Below are positions 8,312-15,548 of a stretch of 36,943 nucleotides of DNA, one piece after another. Under the pieces are notes generated by a model. That model worked only from the letters and a program-made list of their open reading frames with translations. It ran no database searches and was not told where the DNA came from. The position numbers were made by a program, and so were the translations under genes. Origin of the DNA: Alistipes sp. (GTDB lineage Bacteria > Bacteroidota > Bacteroidia > Bacteroidales > Rikenellaceae); NCBI GenBank assembly GCA_021202985.1, contig JAJQCA010000068.1, forward strand, positions 1-36,943, read 5' to 3'. How positions within the stretch are numbered: position 1 is the first letter of the stretch; each line of letters starts with the position of its first letter.

Positions 8312-9121
8312 ATGAAGGTAATCCGCGGCACCGGTTCGTTGCCGGTATTCCGGCATCCGGTGGTTACGGTAGGCTCCTTCGACGGGGTGCACAGGGGTCA
8401 CAAACTATTGCTCGACACTACCGTGAGAAAGGCTGCGGAAACCGCTTCCGAAAGTGTTGCCGTAACCTTCGACCCCCATCCGCGCGCCGTACTAAAACCG
8501 GGAGGGAAGACCTGGCTGCTCTCGACTACGGAAGAAAAACTGCTGCTGCTGGCTTCGGCCGGTATCGATTATACCGTTGTAATAGATTTCGACGAGGAGT
8601 TCTCACGAATGGCGCCCTCCGATTTTATCGGGCGTGTTATTACCGGGCGGCTGAATGCATCGGCGATGGTGGTCGGGTACGACCATAGGTTCGGCCGTAA
8701 TAAGGAGGGGGATCACCGTTTCCTGAAAGGGGTGAACGAAGAGGTGGAAATAATCCGGGTTCCCGAATTTAAATCCGACGGGCTTAAAATAAGCTCCACC
8801 GCCGCAAGGGACGCTGTGGCTAAAGGGGACATGGTGGAGGGATGCGCCATACTGGGCCACCGCTATTTTGCCGTCGCCGCGGTCACGGGCTGCGTTGTAA
8901 CACTTCCGGACCCTGATAAGCTGATGCCGCCTGCGGGCGCATACGAGGTGTCAATTGCCGAATTGCCGCAAACAAGCGGCAGCGTCCGATACATGCTGGG
9001 GGAAGGTGAATCGAACCTGCTCCGGATATCTCCGGAAGGCCGGCTGGAATTGGATAGTCCGGTTGATTGGGCGGCAGGCCGGAGGGTGGTTATTTCTTTT
9101 TTTTATAAAAGGACTTGGTAA
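8312..9121 (+). CDS. RibF-like FAD synthetase with degenerate flavokinase domain
   Basis: The N-terminal half (residues 1-185) is a good FMN adenylyltransferase: GSFDGVHRGHK, VTFDPHPRAVL, VVGYDHRFGR and the ISST loop are all present. The C-terminal riboflavin kinase domain is abnormal. After GHRYFAVAAVTG the sequence passes straight to CVVTLPDPDKLMPPAGAYEV, so the kinase signature GRxLGxPTAN is absent, and the usual catalytic Glu region (VExHI) is not recognisable either. At 269 residues it is about 40 shorter than a normal bifunctional RibF. The deletion is in frame. It is therefore likely an FAD synthetase that has lost riboflavin kinase activity, or a RibF paralogue with another job. It is probably cotranscribed with rex. 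Confidence 0.8.
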   Translation: MKVIRGTGSLPVFRHPVVTVGSFDGVHRGHKLLLDTTVRKAAETASESVAVTFDPHPRAVLKPGGKTWLLSTTEEKLLLLASAGIDYTVVIDFDEEFSRMAPSDFIGRVITGRLNASAMVVGYDHRFGRNKEGDHRFLKGVNEEVEIIRVPEFKSDGLKISSTAARDAVAKGDMVEGCAILGHRYFAVAAVTGCVVTLPDPDKLMPPAGAYEVSIAELPQTSGSVRYMLGEGESNLLRISPEGRLELDSPVDWAAGRRVVISFFYKRTW

Positions 9122-9147
9122 TTTCTTACCGTTGCCGATATTATGAT

Positions 9148-9155
9148 TATCTTTG
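9148..9155 (+). promoter_or_regulatory. Promoter -7 box of guaB
   Basis: TATCTTTG, an exact TAnnTTTG match, 22 nt before the guaB ATG and 26 nt after the RibF-like stop. The nearest TTG (9132-9134) is closer than the usual -33 spacing. Confidence 0.55.
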
Positions 9156-9177
9156 TAGGCAAAAGAAATCCAACCTT

Positions 9178-10650
9178 ATGTCTTTTGCCAAACAAAAAAT
9201 TCAGAGCGAGGGCCTTACATTCGATGACGTCCTGCTAATCCCTGCCTATTCCGAAGTCCTGCCGCGAACGGTCGATATCTCGTCCCGGTTTTCACGGAAT
9301 ATAGTGCTAAATACCCCGATCGTCTCCGCGGCCATGGATACGGTTACCGAGGCGGAGCTTGCCATAGCTCTTGCCCGGGAGGGAGGTATCGGTGTGATAC
9401 ACAAGAATATGGACATTCCCTCGCAAGCCTCGCAGGTGCGCAAGGTAAAGAGGGCTGAGAACGGGATGATTTACGACCCTGTGACCATATCGAAGGATAA
9501 CACCGTGGGCGACGCACTGCTCCTTATGAAGGAGAATCGTATAGGCGGTATTCCGGTCGTTACCGCTGACAAAACGCTTATCGGTATCGTTACCAACCGC
9601 GACCTCCGTTTCCAGAAGGATATGGAAAAGAGGATAGAGGACGTAATGACAAAGGACCGGCTGGTCACGACCTATAACCCGGACCTCCAGACAGCTTCCG
9701 AACTACTGTTAATCAACAAGATAGAGAAACTTCCCGTAATCGACGAGAACGGTAAGCTTGTGGGCCTTCTGACCTATAAGGATATCACGAAGGTGCAGGC
9801 TAACCCCAACGCATGCAAGGACGAGAAGGGCCGTCTCCGGGTAGCCGCCGCCGTAGGGGTGACTTCCGATACGGTGGAGAGGGTTCAGGCCCTCTACGAT
9901 TCGGGGGTGGATGCCGTGGTGATAGACACCGCCCACGGACACCATGCCAACATGGTAAGGGTTCTGGCCGAGATAAAAGGGGCGTTCCCGACCATCGACG
10001 TGGTGGCGGGCAATATAGCTACTCCCGAGGCGGCGAAGTTCCTGGCCCGTGCGGGTGCGGATGGAATTAAGGTGGGGATAGGCCCCGGGTCCATATGCAC
10101 CACGAGGGTTATCGCCGGGGTAGGCGTGCCGCAGTTATCGGCCGTGTACGACGTGGCCCAGGCGGTGAAGGATCACGACGTGACGGTAATTGCCGACGGC
10201 GGTATCCGCTATACGGGAGATATCGTGAAGGCGCTGGCGGCCGGGGCGGATGCCGTGATGGCCGGCTCCATGTTCGCCGGGGTAGAGGAATCGCCGGGCG
10301 AGACTATCCTTTTCAACGGCCGTAAATTCAAATCGTACCGTGGAATGGGTTCTCTGGAGGCTATGCAGAAGGGCTCTAAGGACCGCTACTTCCAGGATAT
10401 GGAGGAAGATATAAAGAAACTCGTTCCGGAAGGAATCGCCGCGAGGGTGCCGTTCAAAGGTTCGCTCAAGGAGGTGGTTTACCAGATTGTGGGCGGCCTG
10501 CGTTCGGGTATGGGTTATTGCGGGGCGAAAGACATCGCCGCTCTGAAGGAGGCTAAGTTTGTCAGGATAACCAATTCCGGTATCCTTGAAAGCCACCCGC
10601 ACGATGTTGCAATTACCCGCGAAGCGCCCAATTACAGCCGGGGTGAGTAG
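9178..10650 (+). CDS. guaB: Inosine-5'-monophosphate dehydrogenase
   Basis: Cytoplasmic enzyme oxidising IMP to XMP with NAD+, the committed step to guanine nucleotides. The 490-residue product has the TIM-barrel start [17 protein letters not shown], two CBS domains inserted at about residues 95-215, the catalytic loop [11 protein letters not shown] with Cys307, the GGIRYTGD and MAGSMFAG phosphate-binding loops and the flap YRGMGS. An upstream in-frame TTG at 9115 overlaps the ribF-like gene; homology begins at [13 protein letters not shown], so 9178 is used. The gene has its own promoter box and a strong terminator. Confidence 0.96.
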   Translation: MSFAKQKIQSEGLTFDDVLLIPAYSEVLPRTVDISSRFSRNIVLNTPIVSAAMDTVTEAELAIALAREGGIGVIHKNMDIPSQASQVRKVKRAENGMIYDPVTISKDNTVGDALLLMKENRIGGIPVVTADKTLIGIVTNRDLRFQKDMEKRIEDVMTKDRLVTTYNPDLQTASELLLINKIEKLPVIDENGKLVGLLTYKDITKVQANPNACKDEKGRLRVAAAVGVTSDTVERVQALYDSGVDAVVIDTAHGHHANMVRVLAEIKGAFPTIDVVAGNIATPEAAKFLARAGADGIKVGIGPGSICTTRVIAGVGVPQLSAVYDVAQAVKDHDVTVIADGGIRYTGDIVKALAAGADAVMAGSMFAGVEESPGETILFNGRKFKSYRGMGSLEAMQKGSKDRYFQDMEEDIKKLVPEGIAARVPFKGSLKEVVYQIVGGLRSGMGYCGAKDIAALKEAKFVRITNSGILESHPHDVAITREAPNYSRGE

Positions 10651-10673
10651 GGGGTTTGCCCTATAAGAATCGG

Positions 10674-10700
10674 ACCGCTCCCATGATGGGGCGGTTTTTT
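10674..10700 (+). terminator. Rho-independent terminator of guaB
   Basis: ACCGCTCC / GGGGCGGT stem of 8 bp (one G-T pair), 6-nt loop, followed by TTTTTT. Confidence 0.9.
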
Positions 10701-10721
10701 ATTGAGGGCAAATTAGGGGTT

Positions 10722-11052
10722 GGGTGTAAAGTGCAAAGTGTGTGATGTGCATGGTGTGTGTTAAATGTGCGTGGTTTTAGTTTTACTTGTGAAGTGAATT
10801 TTAAACATGATATTGGTGTGTGATGTGTGTGATGATGTGTTGAATGTGTGCGGTGTGTGTTATGGCTATATTTTGAATGTTAAGAATTATATAGGTATGT
10901 TGTATGTGTGATGTGTGTATGCTGTGTGCGGTGTCTAAAGTTTGCAGTGTGTGGCGTGTAATGTGTGTAATGTGTGTGTAATGTATGTGATGTGTAGGGT
11001 GTGTGGGGTGTGTGTGATATATGTGATGTTTAGGGTGTGTGCGGTGTGTGTA
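10722..11052. repeat. GT-rich degenerate repeat tract (array 1)
   Basis: About 330 bp, almost free of C on the plus strand, built of irregular TGTGTGATGTG, GTGTGCGGTGTG and related units, with two AT-rich interruptions near 10780-10805 and 10867-10890. It fills most of the guaB-thioesterase gap. Read on the GT strand it gives only Cys/Val-rich peptides with no gene-like features, so it is treated as noncoding. It resembles, in composition and word content, the array at the right edge of the window (in the opposite strand orientation). Confidence 0.8.
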
Positions 11053-11162
11053 TTAGTAAGAGGCCGTAATGTAACATGGACCGCGGCGGCGGAAAGACCG
11101 GGCGGTATTTGGAGGAATATTTAAAAATGGATAAATTTAAGAAAGATTAAACCGATCGAAGG

Positions 11163-11570
11163 ATGATAACCCGCGATATACAAATAAGGGTCCGCTACAA
11201 GGAGACCGACGCGATGGGCGTGGTACACCATTCCAATTATGTGACCTACTATGAAACGGCCCGGACAGAAATGCTCCGGGAGTTCGGCACAACCTACCGC
11301 GCACTGGAAGAATCGGGCATAATGCTGCCCGTAAGGGATGTAACGATGCGTTTCTTTACACCAGCCCGGTATGACGACCTGCTCACCGTACGCATCAGCC
11401 TCTGCGAAATGCCCGGAGTAAGGATGACTTTCTACCATGACGTGCTGAATGAGCAGGGCGAACTTGTCAATACCGGCACTGTTGTGCTGGTGTTCATGAA
11501 CGCGGCTACCCGCAAGGCCTGCCGTGCACCGGGGTGGTTCGCCGAAATTTTCCGGCCCTGGTTTGAATAA
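11163..11570 (+). CDS. Hotdog-fold acyl-CoA thioesterase (YbgC/4HBT family)
   Basis: Predicted cytoplasmic thioesterase of 135 residues hydrolysing acyl-CoA or acyl-ACP. The family active-site segment RYKETDAMGVVHHSNYVTYYE (positions about 11-30) carries the catalytic Asp16 followed by the H-x-N-Y pair, and the rest has the pattern of a single hotdog domain with FxxPARYDD and a C-terminal AxRKACR. Substrate is unknown. It is followed after 14 bp by the VOC gene, so the two are probably cotranscribed. A GGAGG 47 nt upstream serves a seven-codon open frame that I do not call. Confidence 0.85.
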   Translation: MITRDIQIRVRYKETDAMGVVHHSNYVTYYETARTEMLREFGTTYRALEESGIMLPVRDVTMRFFTPARYDDLLTVRISLCEMPGVRMTFYHDVLNEQGELVNTGTVVLVFMNAATRKACRAPGWFAEIFRPWFE

Positions 11571-11584
11571 CAAATCAAGAGATT

Positions 11585-12007
11585 ATGAAACAGAAATTAC
11601 ACATCTTAACTCTCGGGGTGGCAAACCTTGACCGGGCGGTGGAGTTTTACGAGAACGGGCTTGGGTGGAAACGGTCCGATAAAAGTACCGGCGACATGGT
11701 AATCTATCCGCTCGGTGGGATTGCGCTGGCCATCTACCCGGTAGGGGAGCTGGCCGAGGACGTTACCCTTTCATACGAACGCCCGGGGTTCGCCGGGGTA
11801 ACGCTATCCTACAATGCGGCCGACCGCCACGAGGTGGACCGGGTTCTGGCGCTGGCCGCAAGGGCAGGCGGGAAAATTGTCAAGCCCGCACAGGATGTGT
11901 TCTGGGGTGGGTACAGCGGTTACTTTCAGGACCCCGACGGCCACGTTTTCGAAGTGGCCTACAATCCTTTCTGGGGCTTCGACGAAAACGGCGACCTGGT
12001 ACTGTGA
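11585..12007 (+). CDS. VOC-superfamily (glyoxalase/dioxygenase-like) protein
   Basis: A 140-residue single vicinal-oxygen-chelate protein: N-terminal LHILTLGVANLDRAVEFYENGLGW is the first beta-alpha-beta unit, and VFWGGYSGYFQDPDGHVFEVAYNPFW is the second with the FxDPDGHxxE metal-binding pattern (Glu ligand). The N-terminal His ligand candidate is in LHIL. Function is unknown; candidates include lactoylglutathione-lyase-like or antibiotic-resistance-type activity, neither supported specifically. Closely follows the thioesterase gene. Confidence 0.85.
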   Translation: MKQKLHILTLGVANLDRAVEFYENGLGWKRSDKSTGDMVIYPLGGIALAIYPVGELAEDVTLSYERPGFAGVTLSYNAADRHEVDRVLALAARAGGKIVKPAQDVFWGGYSGYFQDPDGHVFEVAYNPFWGFDENGDLVL

Positions 12008-12034
12008 ATTGAGTAGATATACGGTAATATGGAG

Positions 12035-12069
12035 GGCTGACAAATAACAATTTTGTCAGCCGTTTTTTT
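12035..12069 (+). terminator. Rho-independent terminator after the VOC gene
   Basis: GGCTGACAAA / TTTTGTCAGCC stem with a short AACAA-type loop, followed by a run of seven T. Confidence 0.9.
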
Positions 12070-12172
12070 ACTTGCGACTGTCGATTTGTCAGTTAATTTG
12101 CGATGGCATATTGTTTGAGAACGGTTGGCAGAACCGGAACGTATAGACAAAATAATCAAAAATATAGCTGAT

Positions 12173-14242
12173 ATGAGTACACAGAGCGGAAAGATCGGGG
12201 TTACAACCGAAAATATATTCCCGATCATAAAGAAATTCCTTTATTCGGACCATGAAATATTCCTGCGCGAGCTTGTCTCCAATGCCGTGGACGCGACGCA
12301 GAAGATTAAAACCCTTTCGGCCCGCGGGGAGTTCCAGGGCGAACTGGGCGACCTTACCATCCGCATTTCACTGGATAAAGACGCCCGGAAACTTACCATT
12401 TCCGACCACGGGGTCGGGATGACCGCCGAAGAGATAGACAAGTATATCAACCAGATTGCCTTTTCCGGCGCCGAGGAATTCATGGCCAAATATAAAGACC
12501 AGGCCATTATAGGCCATTTCGGGCTCGGGTTCTACTCGTCGTTCATGGTTGCGGACAAGGTGGAGATCGTAACACAGTCGTACGACGAGAGCGCGCCGAC
12601 GATGGTCTGGACGTGCGAAGGAACGCCGGAGTTCGTGCTGACCGAGAGTCCCGTAAAGCGTGAGCGCGGAACCGACATAATACTTTATATCTCGGAAGAC
12701 AGCGCAGAATTCGCCGACGAAAACCGGATATCGGAGCTGCTGAAAAAATATTGCCGGTTCCTTCCGGTGCCCATAGCGTTCGGCAAAGAAAAGGAGTGGA
12801 AGGACGGCAAATACGTCGACACCGACAAGGATGACATTATCAACGACACCGACCCCCTCTGGACCCGTAAACCGGCCGACATCAAAGAGGAGGACTACCT
12901 GGAATTCTACCACAAACTTTACCCCATGGCGGACGACCCGCTGTTCCATATCCACCTCAATATAGATTATCCGTTCAACCTTACGGGGATACTCTACTTC
13001 CCCAAGATTCGGAATAATTTCGAGATTCAGAAAAATAAGATACAGTTGTACAGCAACCAGGTCTATGTTACGGATTCGGTGGAAGGCATCGTACCCGAGT
13101 TCCTGACGCTGCTGCACGGGGTTATCGACTCTCCGGATATCCCGCTGAACGTCTCACGGAGCTATCTGCAGAGCGACAGCAATGTTAAGAAGATTTCGTC
13201 CTACATAACCCGGAAGGTGGCCGACCGCCTTCAGGAAATCTTTAACGACAACCGCGAAGATTACGAAAGTAAGTGGGACGACCTGAAAGTGTTTATCCAG
13301 TACGGGGTGATAACCGAAGAAAAGTTTGCCGACAAGGCCGCCGGTTTCATCCTGCTGAAAGATACAGAAGGTAAATACTATACCCTCGAAGAGTATAAAG
13401 ATAAGGTGAAGGAAAACCAGACCGATAAACACGGTACGCTGATATACCTCTACACGAACGACGTTACGGATAAGTTCACCTTCGTGGAGGCAGCCAGGGC
13501 CAAGGGGTACGACGTGCTTGTAATGGACGGACAACTGGACAGCCATTTTATCAACTGGTTCGAAAGCAAGAACCAGGAGACACGTTTCGTGAGGGTAGAC
13601 GCCGATGTGGTGGACAAACTTATACAGAAGGACTCCGAGCAGGCAATGTCGCTCAGCACCGGACAGCAGGAGTTACTTAGGCCCGTGTTCGAATCGCAGT
13701 TGCCCGCGCAGGACGACAAGATACACTACAACGTAACCTTCGAGGCCCTCGATTCGGCCGACGCACCGGTAGTAATCACCCAGAACGAGTATATGCGCCG
13801 TATGAAAGATATGGCGGCCGCCGGGGGTGGTGGAATGGCCCAGTTCTACGGGCAGATGCCGGATAATTACACTATCGCCGTGAACGGCAACCACCCGCTG
13901 GTGATAGATATACTCGGGGAGGCCGAGAGCGCATACGGCTCAAAACTGGATAAGGTTAATAAAAAAATAGAGGCCGCCCGTTCTGAGCAGAAGGCCCTCG
14001 ATGAACTGCTGAAGGACAAGAAAGAGGATGAAATTTCGACCGAGGAGAAGGACAAGCGCGAGGAAATAGGGCGGCGTATCAGCCAGCTCGAAGGCGAGCG
14101 TACCGAACGCCTGCGGGAAATCGGCGCCGGGAACCCGCTCGTAAAGCAGGTTATCGACCTCGCACTCCTTTCCAACGGGATGCTCAAGGGTGAAAGCCTC
14201 AACACGTTTATCCGCCGGAGCGTGGAGCTAATAGGTAAATAA
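12173..14242 (+). CDS. htpG: Molecular chaperone HtpG (Hsp90 family)
   Basis: Cytosolic ATP-dependent homodimeric chaperone. The 689-residue product shows the N-terminal GHKL ATPase motifs: ELVSNAVDATQK (catalytic Glu and Mg-binding Asn), ISDHGVGMT and GHFGLGFYSSFMV; then the middle domain with the family segment IPLNVSRSYLQSD; and a C-terminal dimerisation domain. A charged region (AARSEQKALDELLKDKKEDE, near residue 600-640) is predicted coiled coil, as in other Bacteroidetes HtpG. A TTG 48 nt upstream is in frame, but MSTQSGKIGVTTENIF is the family start. A TATTGTTTG sequence about 70 nt upstream (near 12109) is a loose match to the -7 box. No heat-shock operator such as CIRCE was recognised. 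Confidence 0.96.
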   Translation: MSTQSGKIGVTTENIFPIIKKFLYSDHEIFLRELVSNAVDATQKIKTLSARGEFQGELGDLTIRISLDKDARKLTISDHGVGMTAEEIDKYINQIAFSGAEEFMAKYKDQAIIGHFGLGFYSSFMVADKVEIVTQSYDESAPTMVWTCEGTPEFVLTESPVKRERGTDIILYISEDSAEFADENRISELLKKYCRFLPVPIAFGKEKEWKDGKYVDTDKDDIINDTDPLWTRKPADIKEEDYLEFYHKLYPMADDPLFHIHLNIDYPFNLTGILYFPKIRNNFEIQKNKIQLYSNQVYVTDSVEGIVPEFLTLLHGVIDSPDIPLNVSRSYLQSDSNVKKISSYITRKVADRLQEIFNDNREDYESKWDDLKVFIQYGVITEEKFADKAAGFILLKDTEGKYYTLEEYKDKVKENQTDKHGTLIYLYTNDVTDKFTFVEAARAKGYDVLVMDGQLDSHFINWFESKNQETRFVRVDADVVDKLIQKDSEQAMSLSTGQQELLRPVFESQLPAQDDKIHYNVTFEALDSADAPVVITQNEYMRRMKDMAAAGGGGMAQFYGQMPDNYTIAVNGNHPLVIDILGEAESAYGSKLDKVNKKIEAARSEQKALDELLKDKKEDEISTEEKDKREEIGRRISQLEGERTERLREIGAGNPLVKQVIDLALLSNGMLKGESLNTFIRRSVELIGK

Positions 14243-14291
14243 TACCGGAGGATAACGGAAAAAGGATTCGATTCTTTACCGGAATGGATGG

Positions 14292-14318
14292 GCGGCAGGC
14301 CTTCGCAGGGCCTGCCGC
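14292..14318 (+). terminator. Terminator-like hairpin after htpG
   Basis: Perfect 10-bp stem GCGGCAGGCC / GGCCTGCCGC, 7-nt loop, followed by a weak T tract (TTTC). Confidence 0.65.
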
Positions 14319-14602
14319 TTTCATATGTACGGCAGGCAATGTAGGCGGGTCGGACCTTTCGTTTTTTCGGACACGAGTTTCTCCATATGTATGAAGGGGT
14401 ATGGGGAGAACTTGTACCGGGAACAATTGTTCCGGCCGGTTAGTGCTTCACATTTTTCGTCCGGGTCAAGGGTAGTGCCCGGTATTATGGTATCTAATGG
14501 TTAAACATTAGGCTGCCGTGTCAGTAATGAAGGCCCGGCGGGAGGGCGGAGGCGGATTAATGCCGGTTTTGGATTTTGGCGCTTAGTTGTTAAATTAGGG
14601 TA

Positions 14603-14621
14603 CTATTTATCCAATAAATAG
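14603..14621. promoter_or_regulatory. Operator-like perfect inverted repeat
   Basis: CTATTTAT-CCA-ATAAATAG, 8-bp arms with a 3-nt centre, ends 4 bp before the -7 box at 14626. Its place in the promoter spacer is where a repressor would compete with RNA polymerase. The binding protein is unknown. Confidence 0.45.
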
Positions 14622-14625
14622 GGGC

Positions 14626-14633
14626 TATATTTG
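14626..14633 (+). promoter_or_regulatory. Promoter -7 box in the htpG-trxA gap
   Basis: TATATTTG is an exact TAnnTTTG match. No rightward open frame of useful length follows before the convergent trxA gene, so any transcript would be noncoding. Confidence 0.5.
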
Positions 14634-14642
14634 TATATAATA

Positions 14643-14700
14643 GACTTTATTACCGGCCGGGGGATTTATAAACACCTATGCCCCCGGCTTTTATAAAGTC
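14643..14700 (+). ncRNA. Candidate small structured RNA with terminator-like inner stem
   Basis: A nested hairpin begins about 10 nt after the -7 box. The outer 8-bp stem GACTTTAT / ATAAAGTC (14643-14650 with 14693-14700) encloses an inner 8-bp stem GCCGGGGG / CCCCCGGC (14656-14663 with 14681-14688), a 17-nt loop and a TTTT at 14689-14692. The inner stem plus TTTT could terminate a transcript of about 55 nt; the outer stem would form only if transcription continues. It does not match 6S, SRP, tmRNA or RNase P RNA as far as I can judge. The rest of the gene-free stretch 14243-15115 shows nothing else but the two flanking terminators. Confidence 0.4.
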
Positions 14701-15063
14701 ATCGGCACTACCTACCGTTACCGTACGGGGAAGGAGAGCCAAGGGCGCCCGAAGGTGCCCGTATTCCAAAAAACAGTACAGAACCGCTGCCGGAAGCCGT
14801 CAGGCCGCCGGAGCCGTTTTGACATAATTTGTTTTTCTCTTTACACATTTGGTTTTTTAGCTCTGCCGGTTTTGCGGGAGTAGTACGGTGCGGCCGTATG
14901 TCGTACTCATTATTTCCCTTCCTGCAACTTAATTTTATACTTACAGGTTTATCCTCATTCCGGCCGCGGCTCATGTGACAGCAGTCGTGAAACAGGTATT
15001 CACGAAACCAAGGTAACAAAGCAGGCCCCGTATCCCTCCTTTTTGCCATCCGCCACGAAAACA

Positions 15064-15097
15064 ATAAAGGCTGTCCCGCTAATCGGACAGCCTTTAT
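15064..15097 (-). terminator. Terminator of trxA
   Basis: Perfect 13-bp stem ATAAAGGCTGTCC / GGACAGCCTTTAT with an 8-nt loop, 18 bp beyond the trxA stop. The T tract on the minus strand is short (TTTAT inside the stem). Confidence 0.8.
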
Positions 15098-15115
15098 ACG
15101 TATTGTAACGGATAA

Positions 15116-15433
15116 TTACCCTATCAGTTTCTGTACTTTCTCCTCGATTACCGGACGAGGCGATGCGCCTACCTGTTTATCCACAATCTCGCCGTCCTTA
15201 ATGAACAGTATGGTGGGGATGTTGCGGATAGAATACTTAACAGCGACGGTGTCGTTCTCTTCGATATTACATTTACCGATGTTTACCCTGTCGCCGTATT
15301 CGTCCGCCAACTGCTCGATGATCGGGCCGATCATACGGCAGGGGCCGCACCATTCGGCCCAGAAATCTATTACCAACGGTTTTCCTGAGTCTATCAGTTC
15401 CTGGAGGTTGTCTTTGGTTACTTCAAGTGCCAT
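15116..15433 (-). CDS. trxA: Thioredoxin
   Basis: Small cytoplasmic disulfide reductase of 105 residues with the active site WAEWCGPCRM (Cys29, Cys32), the buried Asp in IDFWAE, the cis-Pro loop IRNIPTILF and the C-terminal glycine region. An in-frame ATG 42 nt upstream exists, but MALEVTKDNLQ matches the family start. It lies 115 bp downstream of dnaE on the same strand and may be partly cotranscribed with it; a TAAATTTA sequence in the spacer is only a 7-of-8 promoter match. Confidence 0.95.
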   Translation of the reverse strand: MALEVTKDNLQELIDSGKPLVIDFWAEWCGPCRMIGPIIEQLADEYGDRVNIGKCNIEENDTVAVKYSIRNIPTILFIKDGEIVDKQVGASPRPVIEEKVQKLIG

Positions 15434-15548
15434 AGTAGTATTTATTAAGTGTAATGTCGATGTAAATTTAGTCACTTTCCGCCGTCCGGCCGCCGGTGCT
15501 GCCCGGGATTATGCCGATACCGGTATAAGCACCGGTTATAACGGCAGG

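Noticed and set aside
10942-11124. 60-codon Cys/Val-rich open frame in array 1
   Set aside because: The composition follows directly from reading GTGTGT; it begins in repeat sequence and ends in unrelated sequence.
11127-11150. Seven-codon open frame with a GGAGG upstream, just before the thioesterase gene
   Set aside because: Too short to support; could be a leader peptide but no codon bias or attenuator structure was seen.
14708-15064. 118-codon minus-strand open frame between htpG and trxA
   Set aside because: No recognisable domain, poor composition (Arg/Ser/Gly-rich), and no promoter box was seen; the trxA terminator lies right at its start.
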